Assembly: GCF_900116285.1 (NCBI RefSeq)
Contig: NZ_FPAJ01000001.1
Location: 868,001-932,000 of the forward strand
From: Sulfitobacter marinus
Lineage (GTDB): Bacteria; Pseudomonadota; Alphaproteobacteria; Rhodobacterales; Rhodobacteraceae
DNA: 64,000 nt
Direction: 5' to 3'
Each line of letters opens with the position of its first letter. The stretch's first letter is position 1. Below, piece by piece: positions 34,173 to 42,777 of the stretch. The translations under genes and the position numbers were made by a program. Below the pieces are notes generated by a model. The model saw only the letters and a list, made by a program, of their open reading frames with translations. It did not search any database and was not told where the DNA came from.

Positions 34173-34871
34173 ATGTCGGATGAAGACGAAATTATCCTTG
34201 CCGAACTGAACGACGAAGATCTTGTTCAACAGATGTTTGACGATCTTTATGACGGCTTGCGCGAAGAAATCGAAGAAGGCGTAAACATTCTGATCGGTCG
34301 CGGTTGGGCCCCTTATGACGTGCTGACCAAGGCGCTTGTTGGCGGCATGACCATCGTTGGTGCGGATTTCCGTGACGGTATTTTGTTCGTGCCCGAGGTG
34401 CTGCTGGCCGCCAACGCGATGAAGGGCGGCATGGCCATCCTCAAACCCTTGCTAGCAGAAACCGGCGCGCCGCGCGTTGGTAAAATGGTCATTGGCACGG
34501 TCAAAGGCGACATTCACGACATCGGCAAAAACCTTGTGTCGATGATGATGGAGGGTGCCGGCTTCGAGGTCGTCGATCTGGGCATCAACAACTCCGTCGA
34601 AAAGTATCTCGAGGCGATGGAAACCGAAGGGCCCGATATCTTGGGTATGTCCGCGCTTTTGACGACCACAATGCCCTATATGAAGGTGGTCATCGACACG
34701 ATGGTCGAACAGGGCATCCGCGATGACTACATCGTTTTGGTCGGCGGTGCCCCCCTTAACGAAGAATTCGGCAAGGCCATCGGCGCAGATGCCTATTGCC
34801 GCGACGCAGCAGTTGCCGTGGAAACCGCCAAGGAATGGGTCAGCCGCAAACACAATAGCGCCAAAGCCTGA
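34173..34871 (+). CDS. Corrinoid (B12-binding) methyltransferase component
   Basis: A 232-residue protein with a helical cap (about 15-100, GRGWAPYDVLTKALVGGMTIVG) and a cobalamin-binding Rossmann domain holding GDIHDIGKN (112-120, base-on histidine H115), then MSALLTTTMPYMK and LVGGAPLNEEF. It matches MtbC/MetH-type corrinoid proteins. With Bmt and the DUF1638 protein it fits the split methionine synthase described in Phaeobacter and relatives; the folate-binding part and reductive activase are not in the window. The terminator at 34894 follows. Confidence 0.88.
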   Translation: MSDEDEIILAELNDEDLVQQMFDDLYDGLREEIEEGVNILIGRGWAPYDVLTKALVGGMTIVGADFRDGILFVPEVLLAANAMKGGMAILKPLLAETGAPRVGKMVIGTVKGDIHDIGKNLVSMMMEGAGFEVVDLGINNSVEKYLEAMETEGPDILGMSALLTTTMPYMKVVIDTMVEQGIRDDYIVLVGGAPLNEEFGKAIGADAYCRDAAVAVETAKEWVSRKHNSAKA

Positions 34872-34893
34872 GGTTTTGATCATTTAAGTGCAA

Positions 34894-34920
34894 GGCCTCT
34901 CCTGACCGGAGGGGCCTTTT
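34894..34920 (+). terminator. Rho-independent terminator after the corrinoid gene
   Basis: Arms GGCCTCTCC and GGAGGGGCC form a 9-bp stem with one G-U pair and a 5-nt loop, then TTTT. The DUF1638 gene starts only 17 bp beyond, so it may depend on readthrough or have its own promoter in this region. Confidence 0.7.
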
Positions 34921-34936
34921 GCGTTATAGGAACAAC

Positions 34937-35575
34937 ATGGACACGCCCAGCGATACCCATCTGACTGAGAAAGGCCTGCCGCTCGCGGCAGGCAAAGGGC
35001 GTATTTTGCTGATTGCCTGCGGCGCATTGGCCCGCGAGATTTTAGACCTCAAGGCCGCCAACCGCTGGACCCATCTCGACCTGACCTGCCTGCCCGCCAA
35101 ACTGCATCTATACCCGGAAAAGATCACAGACTCCGTGCGTGCCACCGTCGCAAAACACCGGGGTCAATATGCTGATATATTTGTGGTTTATGCCGATTGC
35201 GGCACCGGCGGCATGCTGCAAAAAGCCTGCGATGAGATGGGTGTAAGAATGGTGGCCGGCCCGCATTGCTACAGCTTTTTCGAGGGGAACGACAGCTTTG
35301 CCAAAACCGCCCAAACGGAAATCACGACCTTCTATCTGACCGATTTTCTGGTCCGCCAGTTCGACGCATTTATCATGAAACCCATGGGCCTCGACCGGCA
35401 TCCTGAATTGCGTGATATGTATTTCGGCAATTACGAAAAGCTGGTGTATCAAGCGCAAACCGATGATCCCGCTCTGACGGCCAAGGCCGAAACCTGCGCG
35501 CAAACGCTTGGACTAGCGTTCGAGCGGCGCTTTACGGGCTATGGCGATCTTGAGGAAACACTGAAAACCCTTTGA
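34937..35575 (+). CDS. DUF1638 protein linked to corrinoid methyltransfer
   Basis: A 212-residue soluble protein: RILLIACGALAREIL, HLDLTCLPAKLHLYPEKI, VVYADCGTGG and HCYSFFEGNDSF are the conserved blocks of DUF1638, with cysteines at three of them. The family co-occurs with corrinoid methyltransferase genes and has been implicated genetically in split methionine synthase function. AGGA lies 6 bases before the ATG. Its biochemical role is unknown. Confidence 0.82.
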   Translation: MDTPSDTHLTEKGLPLAAGKGRILLIACGALAREILDLKAANRWTHLDLTCLPAKLHLYPEKITDSVRATVAKHRGQYADIFVVYADCGTGGMLQKACDEMGVRMVAGPHCYSFFEGNDSFAKTAQTEITTFYLTDFLVRQFDAFIMKPMGLDRHPELRDMYFGNYEKLVYQAQTDDPALTAKAETCAQTLGLAFERRFTGYGDLEETLKTL

Positions 35576-35600
35576 TTTTCATTTTGCCAAATAAACTCAA
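35576..35600 (-). repeat. Dispersed repeat family 1, short copy between DUF1638 and sufE
   Basis: The plus strand reads TTTTCATTTTGCCAAATAAA then CTCAA, the left half of the element without the hairpin. It begins right after the DUF1638 stop, between convergent genes. Confidence 0.6.
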
Positions 35601-35634
35601 CTGTCCGACCACTAGACAAAACCGCACCCGGCCA

Positions 35635-36045
35635 TCACGCCTGCGCGGCAGCGGTTTCACGTACCCGTTCGATCATCGCGGTCAGCCCGTTAGACCGCTG
35701 CGCAGACAAATGTTCGTTTAGTCCAAGCCGGCCCATCTCGGCGCGGGCATCCACGCCCAGCACATCCTTAGGGGATAATCCGTTGTAAAGCGTGCGCAAA
35801 ACCGCAATCAGTCCCGATACAATCATCGCATCGCTGGCCCCGTCAAAATGCAAAACACCGTTCTCGAAATTTGCGTGCAGCCAGACCTGACTGGCGCAAC
35901 CGTCCACCTTGGTGGCAGGCACCCGCAAGGCGTCTTCCAAAGGCTCCATCGCCTTGCCCAGATCGATGACATGGCGGTAACGATCTTCCCAATCGTCCAG
36001 AAATTCAAAATCCTCGACCAGTTCTTCAAATACTTCAGTCGCCAC
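35635..36045 (-). CDS. sufE: SufE-family sulfur acceptor protein
   Basis: Activates cysteine desulfurase SufS and accepts its persulfide for iron-sulfur cluster assembly. The 136-residue protein has EDFEFLDDWEDRYRHVIDLGKAM, then the acceptor cysteine C50 in KVDGCASQVWL and LSPKDVLGVD. I place the start at the GTG at 36045: GAGG lies 8 bases upstream and the conserved region begins directly. A longer open frame to 36357 has no homology and overlaps the divergent lipoprotein gene. No other suf genes are nearby. Confidence 0.88.
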   Translation of the reverse strand: MATEVFEELVEDFEFLDDWEDRYRHVIDLGKAMEPLEDALRVPATKVDGCASQVWLHANFENGVLHFDGASDAMIVSGLIAVLRTLYNGLSPKDVLGVDARAEMGRLGLNEHLSAQRSNGLTAMIERVRETAAAQA

Positions 36046-36163
36046 GGTTATGCCCTCGCTTTTCGTAGCCCACAGGTAGGTTGCGTATTGGCAAAGGTCC
36101 ACCCCTTCCCAACCGCCTTGGGATCGGTTAGTCAAATGACACGGCAATTTCACGGCGGACCCT

Positions 36164-36685
36164 ATGCGCAAAATTTTCTCGGCCATTTTGGTATCAACAC
36201 TGGTTCTGACGGGCTGTTCGACAGTGCGCGACAGCCGGGTCAACCCGTTCAACTGGTTCGGCTCTGCCCGTTCCGAACCAATTGCCAGCAGCGAAGCCAG
36301 CACCAACCCTCTTATTCCGCAGTCCTCGGGGCTGTTTTCCGGGATGCGCAAGGCCAAAGCGACCTATGCCGGGCGATCCTTTGATCAGGTCACAGACCTG
36401 ACGATTGAACGTATCCCGGGCGGTGCCATCGTGCGCGCCACAGGGCTGGCAGCGCGGCAGGGTATTTACGAAGTACGGCTGACCCCGGAAAACCCTGAAG
36501 AGATGCCCGTCGATGGGGTTTTGACCTACCGCCTTGAGGGGGTCGCACCCGCGAAAAACACCGCCATCGGCCCAAAGCCAACCCGCGAAGTTATTGCAGG
36601 TCGCAAGCTGACCGATCAAATGCTGGCAGGTGTTCGCGTCATCCGCGTCGAAGGCCAACGCAACGCAATGACGGCGCGACGCTAA
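36164..36685 (+). CDS. Predicted lipoprotein, conserved in Rhodobacterales
   Basis: A 173-residue protein with a lipoprotein signal (LVSTLVLTGC, lipidated C18), a disordered linker rich in Asn and Ser, then a beta-rich domain (LTIERIPGGAIVRATGLA, YEVRLTPENPEEMPVDGVLTYRL). Divergent from sufE and convergent with rnd. I recall similar hypothetical lipoproteins in the order but no function. Confidence 0.7.
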   Translation: MRKIFSAILVSTLVLTGCSTVRDSRVNPFNWFGSARSEPIASSEASTNPLIPQSSGLFSGMRKAKATYAGRSFDQVTDLTIERIPGGAIVRATGLAARQGIYEVRLTPENPEEMPVDGVLTYRLEGVAPAKNTAIGPKPTREVIAGRKLTDQMLAGVRVIRVEGQRNAMTARR

Positions 36686-36716
36686 AATTTACAATTACTT
36701 TACAAGTAGTTACGGA

Positions 36717-37874
36717 CTAAAGCTCAACCACTTGGACCGACGCCCCTGCGGCGGTCAACGCGATCTTACCCTCGCAGAGGCGCAATGCATCATCGCCGAA
36801 CACTTCGCGGCGCCAGCCCTTCAGCGCAGCGACATCGCGCAAACCACTGGCAATCGCATCCAGATCAGCGGCAGGTGCAATCAGCTTGGCCGCGACCCCT
36901 GCGCTTTCTGTTTTCGCCTTAAGCAACACGCGCAAAAGATCGGCCAGCGCCGGGTTCACTTGTAGCTTGTCGCGGCTGCGGTCCGGTTGCGGTAAATCCG
37001 ATGCCGGGCACTGCACACCAGCAGCGACGGCTTTCAAAATACCCTCTGCAATCTCGCCTTTGCGGGCATCCCGCAGCAACAGTCGGGCGCGGCCTAATTC
37101 TTCGTGGTTCTTGGGCTTGTTACTGGCCAATTCGACCAGCGCATCATCCTTGTACACCCGGCTGCGTGGAATATTTCGCGTTTGGGCATATTCCTCGCGA
37201 AAGGCGGCAAGCTCGCGCACAATAGCAAGGAATTTCGCTGAATTTGTACGCGTTTTTACCCGCTTCCACGCGTCCCGTGGGGCCGTCGTATATGTATCGG
37301 CGCTGGTCAACGTTTTCAGCTCTTCTGCGACCCACCGCGCGCGGCCAGTTTTCTCCAACTGGGCGGACAGGAATTCATAAACCTGCCGCAAATGCGTCAC
37401 GTCTGCCAATGCATATTTGGCCTGTGCCTCACTCAGCGGGCGGCGCGACCAATCGGTAAACCGCGAGGTCTTGTCGACAGCCTGATGCGCGATTTTGCGC
37501 ACGAGGGTTTCATAGCCGACTTGTTCGCCAAAACCGCAGACCATCGCCGCGACCTGCGTGTCAAACAACGGCTCGGGAAACACGCCCGCATCTACGAAAA
37601 ATATCTCGAGATCCTGACGCGCGGCGTGGAACACCTTGACCACGGACGTATCGCGAAACAGCGTATACAAAGGCTCTAACGACATGTCGCCGGCCAGCGG
37701 ATCAACCAGCACGGCGTTGGAATCATCCGTGCCCGGCATTGCCAGCTGGATCAGACAGAGCTTCGAATAATAGGTCCGTTCCCGCAGAAATTCGGTATCA
37801 ACGGTGACATATTCATGGGTTGCAGCTTCGAGGCAAAACGCCTCAAGCGCGTCGGTTGTGGTAATTGTTTTCAT
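36717..37874 (-). CDS. rnd: Ribonuclease D
   Basis: 3'-5' exoribonuclease for tRNA and small RNA maturation. The 385-residue protein has the DEDD exonuclease domain with D26 and E28 (VDTEFLRERTYYSKLCLIQLA region), VFHAARQDLEIF and ALADVTHLRQVY, followed by an HRDC domain (NIPRSRVYKDDALVELA). The ATG at 37874 starts the conserved fold. It lies 73 bp after purN on the same strand and may share its transcript. Confidence 0.92.
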   Translation of the reverse strand: MKTITTTDALEAFCLEAATHEYVTVDTEFLRERTYYSKLCLIQLAMPGTDDSNAVLVDPLAGDMSLEPLYTLFRDTSVVKVFHAARQDLEIFFVDAGVFPEPLFDTQVAAMVCGFGEQVGYETLVRKIAHQAVDKTSRFTDWSRRPLSEAQAKYALADVTHLRQVYEFLSAQLEKTGRARWVAEELKTLTSADTYTTAPRDAWKRVKTRTNSAKFLAIVRELAAFREEYAQTRNIPRSRVYKDDALVELASNKPKNHEELGRARLLLRDARKGEIAEGILKAVAAGVQCPASDLPQPDRSRDKLQVNPALADLLRVLLKAKTESAGVAAKLIAPAADLDAIASGLRDVAALKGWRREVFGDDALRLCEGKIALTAAGASVQVVEL

Positions 37875-37947
37875 ATCAGTACTTTGACCAGAGCTGAGCC
37901 AACAGGCAATGTGTAATCGGAACAAGTCAGGGCAAAAGACCTGATCG

Positions 37948-38544
37948 TCAACTATCGAGGGTTAAAAGGCTGCGATCCCCGGCTGCAAAGCGCCGTAATA
38001 CCGCCGGATACAAGCGGTGTTCTTGGACCAAGACGCGTTTCGCCAGATCATCGGCGGTATCACCCGCCAATACCGGCACCCGTGCCTGCCCCAAAATAGG
38101 ACCGTCGTCCAAAGCCGCCGTAACCTCATGCACTGTGCAGCCATGGACCTTGTCCCCGGCCTCAAGCGCGCGAGCATGGGTATGTAACCCTTTGTAAAAT
38201 GGGAGCAATGACGGGTGAATATTGATCATGCGCCCCGCCCAGGCGTCAGTGAAGCCGGCGGTCAGTTTACGCATGAAGCCCGCAAGGCAGATGATATCGG
38301 GCGCATGGGCGGCAAGGCGCGATGACAGTTCAGCCTCAAACGCCGCACGGTCGCCTTGAAACGGTTTGTGATCAACGACTTCGGTGGCGATCCCACGGGC
38401 CTTGGCCCATGCGATACCACCCGCATCAGCCACATTCGACACGATAACGCAGGGCCGCGCCGGGTGGTCGCCGGTCATATCCTCGACCAGCGCACGCATG
38501 TTAGAGCCGCCACCTGACAGAAAAATCGCGACCCGTTTGGTCAC
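37948..38544 (-). CDS. purN: Phosphoribosylglycinamide formyltransferase PurN
   Basis: Third step of purine synthesis, formyl transfer from 10-formyltetrahydrofolate. The 198-residue protein has [22 protein letters not shown], the catalytic [17 protein letters not shown] block and [17 protein letters not shown]. It starts with GTG; the GTGA overlap with the purM stop fixes this start and implies coupled translation. Confidence 0.93.
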   Translation of the reverse strand: MTKRVAIFLSGGGSNMRALVEDMTGDHPARPCVIVSNVADAGGIAWAKARGIATEVVDHKPFQGDRAAFEAELSSRLAAHAPDIICLAGFMRKLTAGFTDAWAGRMINIHPSLLPFYKGLHTHARALEAGDKVHGCTVHEVTAALDDGPILGQARVPVLAGDTADDLAKRVLVQEHRLYPAVLRRFAAGDRSLLTLDS

Positions 38545-39587
38545 AGCAATTGGCCCGTGTATTCAACCCCGGCACCCGTGGTGATATGCCCCATCGGATA
38601 GACGGTTTCGCCCGCGTCGCTCAGCAGCTTTTGTAGCGCATCTGCCTGATCGGCGGCCACGACCAAAATCATGCCAACACCGCAGTTAAAGGTCTTGAGC
38701 ATCTCGGCCTGAGATATGCCCCCGACCTGCGCCATCCATTTGAAAACACCGGGCAATTCCCATGCATCCAGATTGATGTCAGCGCCCAGATCATCCGGCA
38801 ATACACGCGGCAGGTTTTCGGTCAGACCGCCGCCCGTGATATGGGCCAGCGCGTGTACACCGCCTGCCCGCACGGCATCCAACGCCGGTTTTACATAAAG
38901 CCGCGTGGGCGTCAGCAACACCTCGCCCAGGCTGCCGTCGGCCCATGGGCAATCGGCGTTCCAGCCAAGGCCTGACATCGCGACCAGCTTGCGCACAAGG
39001 CTGTAGCCGTTGGAATGAACACCGTCGCTGGCGAGCCCCAGCAACACATCGCCCTCGGCAACGCCACTGGGCAGATCCGCGCCACGTTCCATCGCACCGA
39101 CAGAAAAGCCTGCAAGGTCGAAATCACCGTCAGAATACATGCCGGGCATCTCGGCGGTTTCGCCCCCGATCAATGCGCAGCCCGATCCCTCACAGCCGCG
39201 CGCAATACCTTCGATGATGCGGGCGGCTTCTTCGGTTTCCAGCTTGCCCGTGGCAAAATAGTCTAGGAAAAACAGTGGCTCGGCCCCTTGGCACACCAGA
39301 TCGTTCACACACATCGCCACCAGATCGACACCGACGCCGTCGACATTGCCGGTATCAATGGCGATCCGCAGCTTGGTGCCCACACCATCCGTGGCCGCGA
39401 CAAGGATCGGGTCAGTGTACCCTGCCCCCTTGAGATCGAATAGCGCGCCAAATCCGCCCAAGCCCGCCATCACACCGGGGCGTTTGGTCCGCTTGGCGGC
39501 TGGTTTGATCCGTTCCACCAACGCGTTGCCCGCATCAATATCCACCCCTGCATCCGCATAGGTGATTCCGTTTTTGGAGTTGGTCAT
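38541..39587 (-). CDS. purM: Phosphoribosylaminoimidazole synthetase PurM
   Basis: ATP-dependent ring closure making aminoimidazole ribotide. The 348-residue protein has [23 protein letters not shown], the [12 protein letters not shown] motif, [15 protein letters not shown] and [16 protein letters not shown], all in order. Start at the ATG before the conserved part. First gene of purM-purN(-rnd), separate from purC-purS-purQ 9 kb away. Confidence 0.94.
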   Translation of the reverse strand: MTNSKNGITYADAGVDIDAGNALVERIKPAAKRTKRPGVMAGLGGFGALFDLKGAGYTDPILVAATDGVGTKLRIAIDTGNVDGVGVDLVAMCVNDLVCQGAEPLFFLDYFATGKLETEEAARIIEGIARGCEGSGCALIGGETAEMPGMYSDGDFDLAGFSVGAMERGADLPSGVAEGDVLLGLASDGVHSNGYSLVRKLVAMSGLGWNADCPWADGSLGEVLLTPTRLYVKPALDAVRAGGVHALAHITGGGLTENLPRVLPDDLGADINLDAWELPGVFKWMAQVGGISQAEMLKTFNCGVGMILVVAADQADALQKLLSDAGETVYPMGHITTGAGVEYTGQLL

Positions 39588-39827
39588 CGTCGGGCCCCGC
39601 CGCTTATTGCCTATGCGAAAGCGGGTTACATCACCCGACGCGGGCGCGCAATGCAAGACACAACGAACACCAAGGTCTAAGTCAAACGCTGATATTTTAT
39701 GCCTGTTTCGAAATCATTGTTCAAAGGGAACGCGTGCGCCCCGGACCACCCGCGCGCAAGAAACGCAGATTTGCGCCAGACACGTCTTGTTGCGCTGTCA
39801 TGATTGTTGTAGTCAGCGGCTGCTCCT

Positions 39828-39901
39828 GGGGGATTAGCTCAATTGGTTAGAGCAGAGCGCTCATAACGCTTTGGCTGGGGGTTCAAGTCCCTCATCCCCT
39901 A
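39828..39901 (+). tRNA. tRNA with anticodon CAT (Ile2 or elongator Met)
   Basis: A complete cloverleaf: acceptor GGGGGAT/ATCCCCT with G1-U72, D-arm GCTC...GAGC, anticodon stem GAGCG/CGCTT with loop CTCATAA, T-stem GGGGG/CCCTC with loop TTCAAGT, discriminator A. CCA is not encoded. The anticodon CAT could be elongator methionine or the lysidine-modified isoleucine tRNA; the stem and AACGCTTTGG region look more like Ile2, but I cannot decide. It is not the initiator, since bases 1 and 72 pair. The flanking bases extend the acceptor pairing by up to three pairs. The 240 bp between purM and this gene hold nothing else I can name. Confidence 0.92.
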
Positions 39902-39931
39902 GGAGAATACCTTGCGGATGGTCGCGTCGTT

Positions 39932-39973
39932 ATGGCAGGCTGCTAAATTCAAGCCAAAGCGTTAGTCTGCCAT
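39932..39973. other. Inverted repeat after the tRNA
   Basis: ATGGCAG at 39932-39938 and CTGCCAT at 39967-39973 form a perfect 7-bp stem 30 bp past the tRNA. It might be part of the tRNA transcript end, but no U-run follows. Confidence 0.35.
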
Positions 39974-40042
39974 GTGAAATCGGTCAGGCCGCAATGCAAA
40001 GCGGGGCATTGTATTGACGTGCCTAAACAACGGCTGCCCAGA

Positions 40043-40075
40043 CGGTTGCTGACCCGGTTTCAGGGCCAGCAACCG
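40043..40075 (-). terminator. Strong hairpin after the dmdB-like gene
   Basis: Arms CGGTTGCTG and CAGCAACCG (9 bp), one mismatch, then CCC and GGG around a 7-nt loop. It lies 7 bp past the stop of the minus-strand ligase gene. No U-run follows, so it may stabilise the mRNA end or act with Rho. Confidence 0.5.
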
Positions 40076-40081
40076 ACGATA

Positions 40082-41707
40082 TCAGCCCATCATCAGCACT
40101 TCGCCAAAGCTGTCGCGCAGGTTCCGCTTGAGCACTTTGCCCGTCGCGTTGCGTGGCAGTACATCGGTAAACACCACGCGGTCAGGGATCTGCCATTTCG
40201 CGATCTTGCCGTCGAACACCGCCAGAATTTCTTCTTCTGTCGGCTCTTGTCCTTCGGCTTTGACAGCAATCAGGATCGGGCGTTCGTCCCATTTCTCGTG
40301 ACGCGCACCGATAACGGCGGCATCTGACAACTTGGGGTGCGAAATCGCGATGTTTTCCAGCTCAACCGAGCTGATCCATTCGCCGCCCGATTTGATGATG
40401 TCCTTGGACCGGTCCCGAATCTCAACATAGCCGTCTTCGTCCATCGTCGCGACGTCGCCGGTGTCAAACCAACCATCTTTGGTCAGGGTTTCCTCGCGGG
40501 TTTTGCGGAAGTAGGAGTCCAAAATCCAGAAGCCTTTGGTCACCAGATCGCCTTGGGTTTTGCCATCATGGGGGACGGGATTGCCCTCATCATCCATGAT
40601 CTCAAGTTCGACCCCGTACACCGGACGCCCCTGATTTTCGCGCAGCTTGTGCTGGTCGGCCTCTGGCAGGTCCAGATGCTTGGCCAAGGGCTGGTTGATA
40701 CTGCCCACGGGCGACATTTCTGTCATGCCCCAGGCGTGGATCGTCTCAACGCCGTATTTCTCGCGGAATGCTGTCATCATCGACGGCGGACAGGCCGAGC
40801 CGCCAACGACCGTGCGCTTGAGGCTGCTCAGGGACGATCCGATTTTATCAGCCTCGCCCAGCAGACCCAGCCAGATCGTCGGAACGCCAAGTGCCAGCGT
40901 GATCTTGTATGTGTCGATCAACCCCACCAGCGACGGTCCATCCAGACCGGGGCCCGGCATCACCATACGCGCACCAACCATCGCGCATGCATAGGGCGCG
41001 CCCCATGCGTTGACGTGGAACATAGGTACAACGGGCAGCACGACCTCTTTCGCGGAAATCGCGATGCTGTCGGCAAGGTTAATGCCAAAGCTGTGCAAGA
41101 CGGTCGAGCGGTGCGAATACAGCACACCCTTGGGATTGCCGGTGGTACCAGAGGTATAGCACAGGCTGGAGGCGGTGTTTTCATCCAGTTCAGGCCAGTC
41201 GAATTCGGGATCACCGCTGGCAATCAAATCATCATAGAACTTGAGGCCGGGGATCTGTTTGGCGGCCTCAGCGTCGGTGCCTTCCATCAGCACGATGTGG
41301 TCCAGATGCTCAAGCTTGTCCCTGATCGCCGCGATCAACGGCACGAATGTTTTGTCGATAAACAACACCTTATCTTCGGCGTGGTTCAAAATATACACCA
41401 ACTGTTCGGGGAACAGGCGCGGGTTGATCGTGTGACAGACAAAGCCACCACCGGACGCACCGAAATAAATCTCAAGATGACGACGGTTGTTCCATGCAAT
41501 GGTGCCGCAACGCGCCTGTGGTTCCAGACCAAGGTTCGTCAGTGCCGATGCCAAGGCGCGCGAATTCCGGCCCACTTGGCCCCAAGTGGTTTCCTCGACC
41601 CCGCCGCCGGTATTGACCGAATAGATTTCGCCCGTCCCGTGATAGCGCTGCGCGTGTTCGATCAGGCTAGAGATCGTTAGCGACTTATTCATCATTTGGC
41701 CAAGCAT
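40082..41707 (-). CDS. dmdB: Acyl-CoA synthetase, DmdB-like (methylmercaptopropionate-CoA ligase)
   Basis: A 541-residue ANL-superfamily ligase that joins a short or medium acid to CoA through an acyl-AMP. Motifs: [18 protein letters not shown] (phosphate loop), [10 protein letters not shown] (A5), [15 protein letters not shown] (A7), [14 protein letters not shown] (A8 hinge) and the late lysine in [13 protein letters not shown]. The start MLGQMM and [11 protein letters not shown] are as in DmdB of Roseobacters, which makes MMPA-CoA from the DmdA product. GGAGG lies 7 bases before the ATG at 41707. DmdB enzymes also accept other medium-chain acids, so the call is probable rather than proven; dmdC and dmdD are not in the window. 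Confidence 0.7.
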   Translation of the reverse strand: MLGQMMNKSLTISSLIEHAQRYHGTGEIYSVNTGGGVEETTWGQVGRNSRALASALTNLGLEPQARCGTIAWNNRRHLEIYFGASGGGFVCHTINPRLFPEQLVYILNHAEDKVLFIDKTFVPLIAAIRDKLEHLDHIVLMEGTDAEAAKQIPGLKFYDDLIASGDPEFDWPELDENTASSLCYTSGTTGNPKGVLYSHRSTVLHSFGINLADSIAISAKEVVLPVVPMFHVNAWGAPYACAMVGARMVMPGPGLDGPSLVGLIDTYKITLALGVPTIWLGLLGEADKIGSSLSSLKRTVVGGSACPPSMMTAFREKYGVETIHAWGMTEMSPVGSINQPLAKHLDLPEADQHKLRENQGRPVYGVELEIMDDEGNPVPHDGKTQGDLVTKGFWILDSYFRKTREETLTKDGWFDTGDVATMDEDGYVEIRDRSKDIIKSGGEWISSVELENIAISHPKLSDAAVIGARHEKWDERPILIAVKAEGQEPTEEEILAVFDGKIAKWQIPDRVVFTDVLPRNATGKVLKRNLRDSFGEVLMMG

Positions 41708-41795
41708 GGCGCTTCCTCCCGATTTTGGTTTGGCCACACATTTACCAATCCAACCGGGTCTTGCAAGCGAACACACACATGATTACGCAGGGTGA

Positions 41796-42275
41796 ATGAA
41801 ACTTGTTTACCATTCGCCACTTAGCGCAGATCAACAGCGCGACGCCGGTCTGATCGACCCACAACCCTTGGCGATGGCTGATCAAGTGCGGTATTCCGAT
41901 CTGGACACCAACAACCACGTCAACAACTGCACCTACTTTGAATGGTTCGAACGGCTGCGCATCAGATATACGCAAACGCTGGTGGAACAGAGGTTGATGG
42001 ATGCCCCAGGGCCGCGCGTCGTGATCCGGTCAGGATCGATCCGGTATTTACACGAATTGCTGGAACGTGAAGATTACATTGTGACCTGCCGCTGCACAGG
42101 GTTTCGCAACACATCCTATAGCATCAGCCAGCAAATCTGGGTCGGCGGGCAGCTCCGCGCGACCTTTGATTGTGTGCTGGTCTTGCTGAAAAAGGACGGA
42201 TCAGGCCGCTATCCCCTGCCCGACCGTTTGAAACGCCATTTTGAGACCCACGACAAGGCAACCGCAGAAACCTAA
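41796..42275 (+). CDS. Acyl-CoA thioesterase (hotdog fold, 4HBT)
   Basis: A 159-residue hotdog-fold protein. VRYSDLDTNNHVNNCTYFEWFERLR is the catalytic segment of the 4-hydroxybenzoyl-CoA thioesterase family, with the usual aspartate, and IRYLHELLEREDYIV and FDCVLVLL strands follow. It is divergent from the DmdB-like ligase, so the pair could tune a CoA ester pool. The substrate is unknown. Confidence 0.82.
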   Translation: MKLVYHSPLSADQQRDAGLIDPQPLAMADQVRYSDLDTNNHVNNCTYFEWFERLRIRYTQTLVEQRLMDAPGPRVVIRSGSIRYLHELLEREDYIVTCRCTGFRNTSYSISQQIWVGGQLRATFDCVLVLLKKDGSGRYPLPDRLKRHFETHDKATAET

Positions 42276-42297
42276 TCTCGGCTGAAAGGCATTTGAT

Positions 42298-42744
42298 ATG
42301 ACTCTGAAAACACGCCCGCTTGCGCCCACAGACCGCCCCGAGTGGGAGCGCCTGTTCGCCGGATACGCAGAATTTTACAAGGTCGATCAGACGCCAGACA
42401 TGCGCGAAACTGTGTTTGGCTGGTTGATGGATGATACACATAGCAGCAATTGCATCGTCGCCGAAGACGCCCAAGGCACAGTGATCGGGTTCACGCATTT
42501 CCGGCCCTTTGTCAGCCAGTTGCGCGCCATGACCAATTGCTTTCTGGACGATCTTTTTGTGGATCCTGCCGCGCGCGGATCAGGGGCCGCGCAAGCCTTG
42601 ATCGGGGCGGTGAAAACCGTGGCCCAAGACAAGGGCTGGGGCACCGTGCGCTGGATCACCGCCGAAGACAACTATCGCGGCCGCGCGGTTTATGACAAGC
42701 TAGCCACGCGCACGCCGTGGGTTACCTACGACATCAAACTGTAA
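42298..42744 (+). CDS. GNAT-family N-acetyltransferase
   Basis: A 148-residue acetyltransferase: TDRPEWERLFAGYAEFY at the start, FLDDLFVDPAARGSGAAQALI with the acetyl-CoA binding R-x-x-G-x-A pattern, and the VRWITAEDNYRGRAVYDKLA end. It lies 22 bp after the thioesterase gene. Targets of this GNAT group are unknown. Confidence 0.85.
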   Translation: MTLKTRPLAPTDRPEWERLFAGYAEFYKVDQTPDMRETVFGWLMDDTHSSNCIVAEDAQGTVIGFTHFRPFVSQLRAMTNCFLDDLFVDPAARGSGAAQALIGAVKTVAQDKGWGTVRWITAEDNYRGRAVYDKLATRTPWVTYDIKL

Positions 42745-42777
42745 ACCCGATCACGATAAACCACGAAAGACAGTGCC

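Noticed and set aside
40337-41680. 447-aa open frame opposite the DmdB-like ligase
   Set aside because: Shadow frame with no domain; the ligase has all ANL motifs in order.
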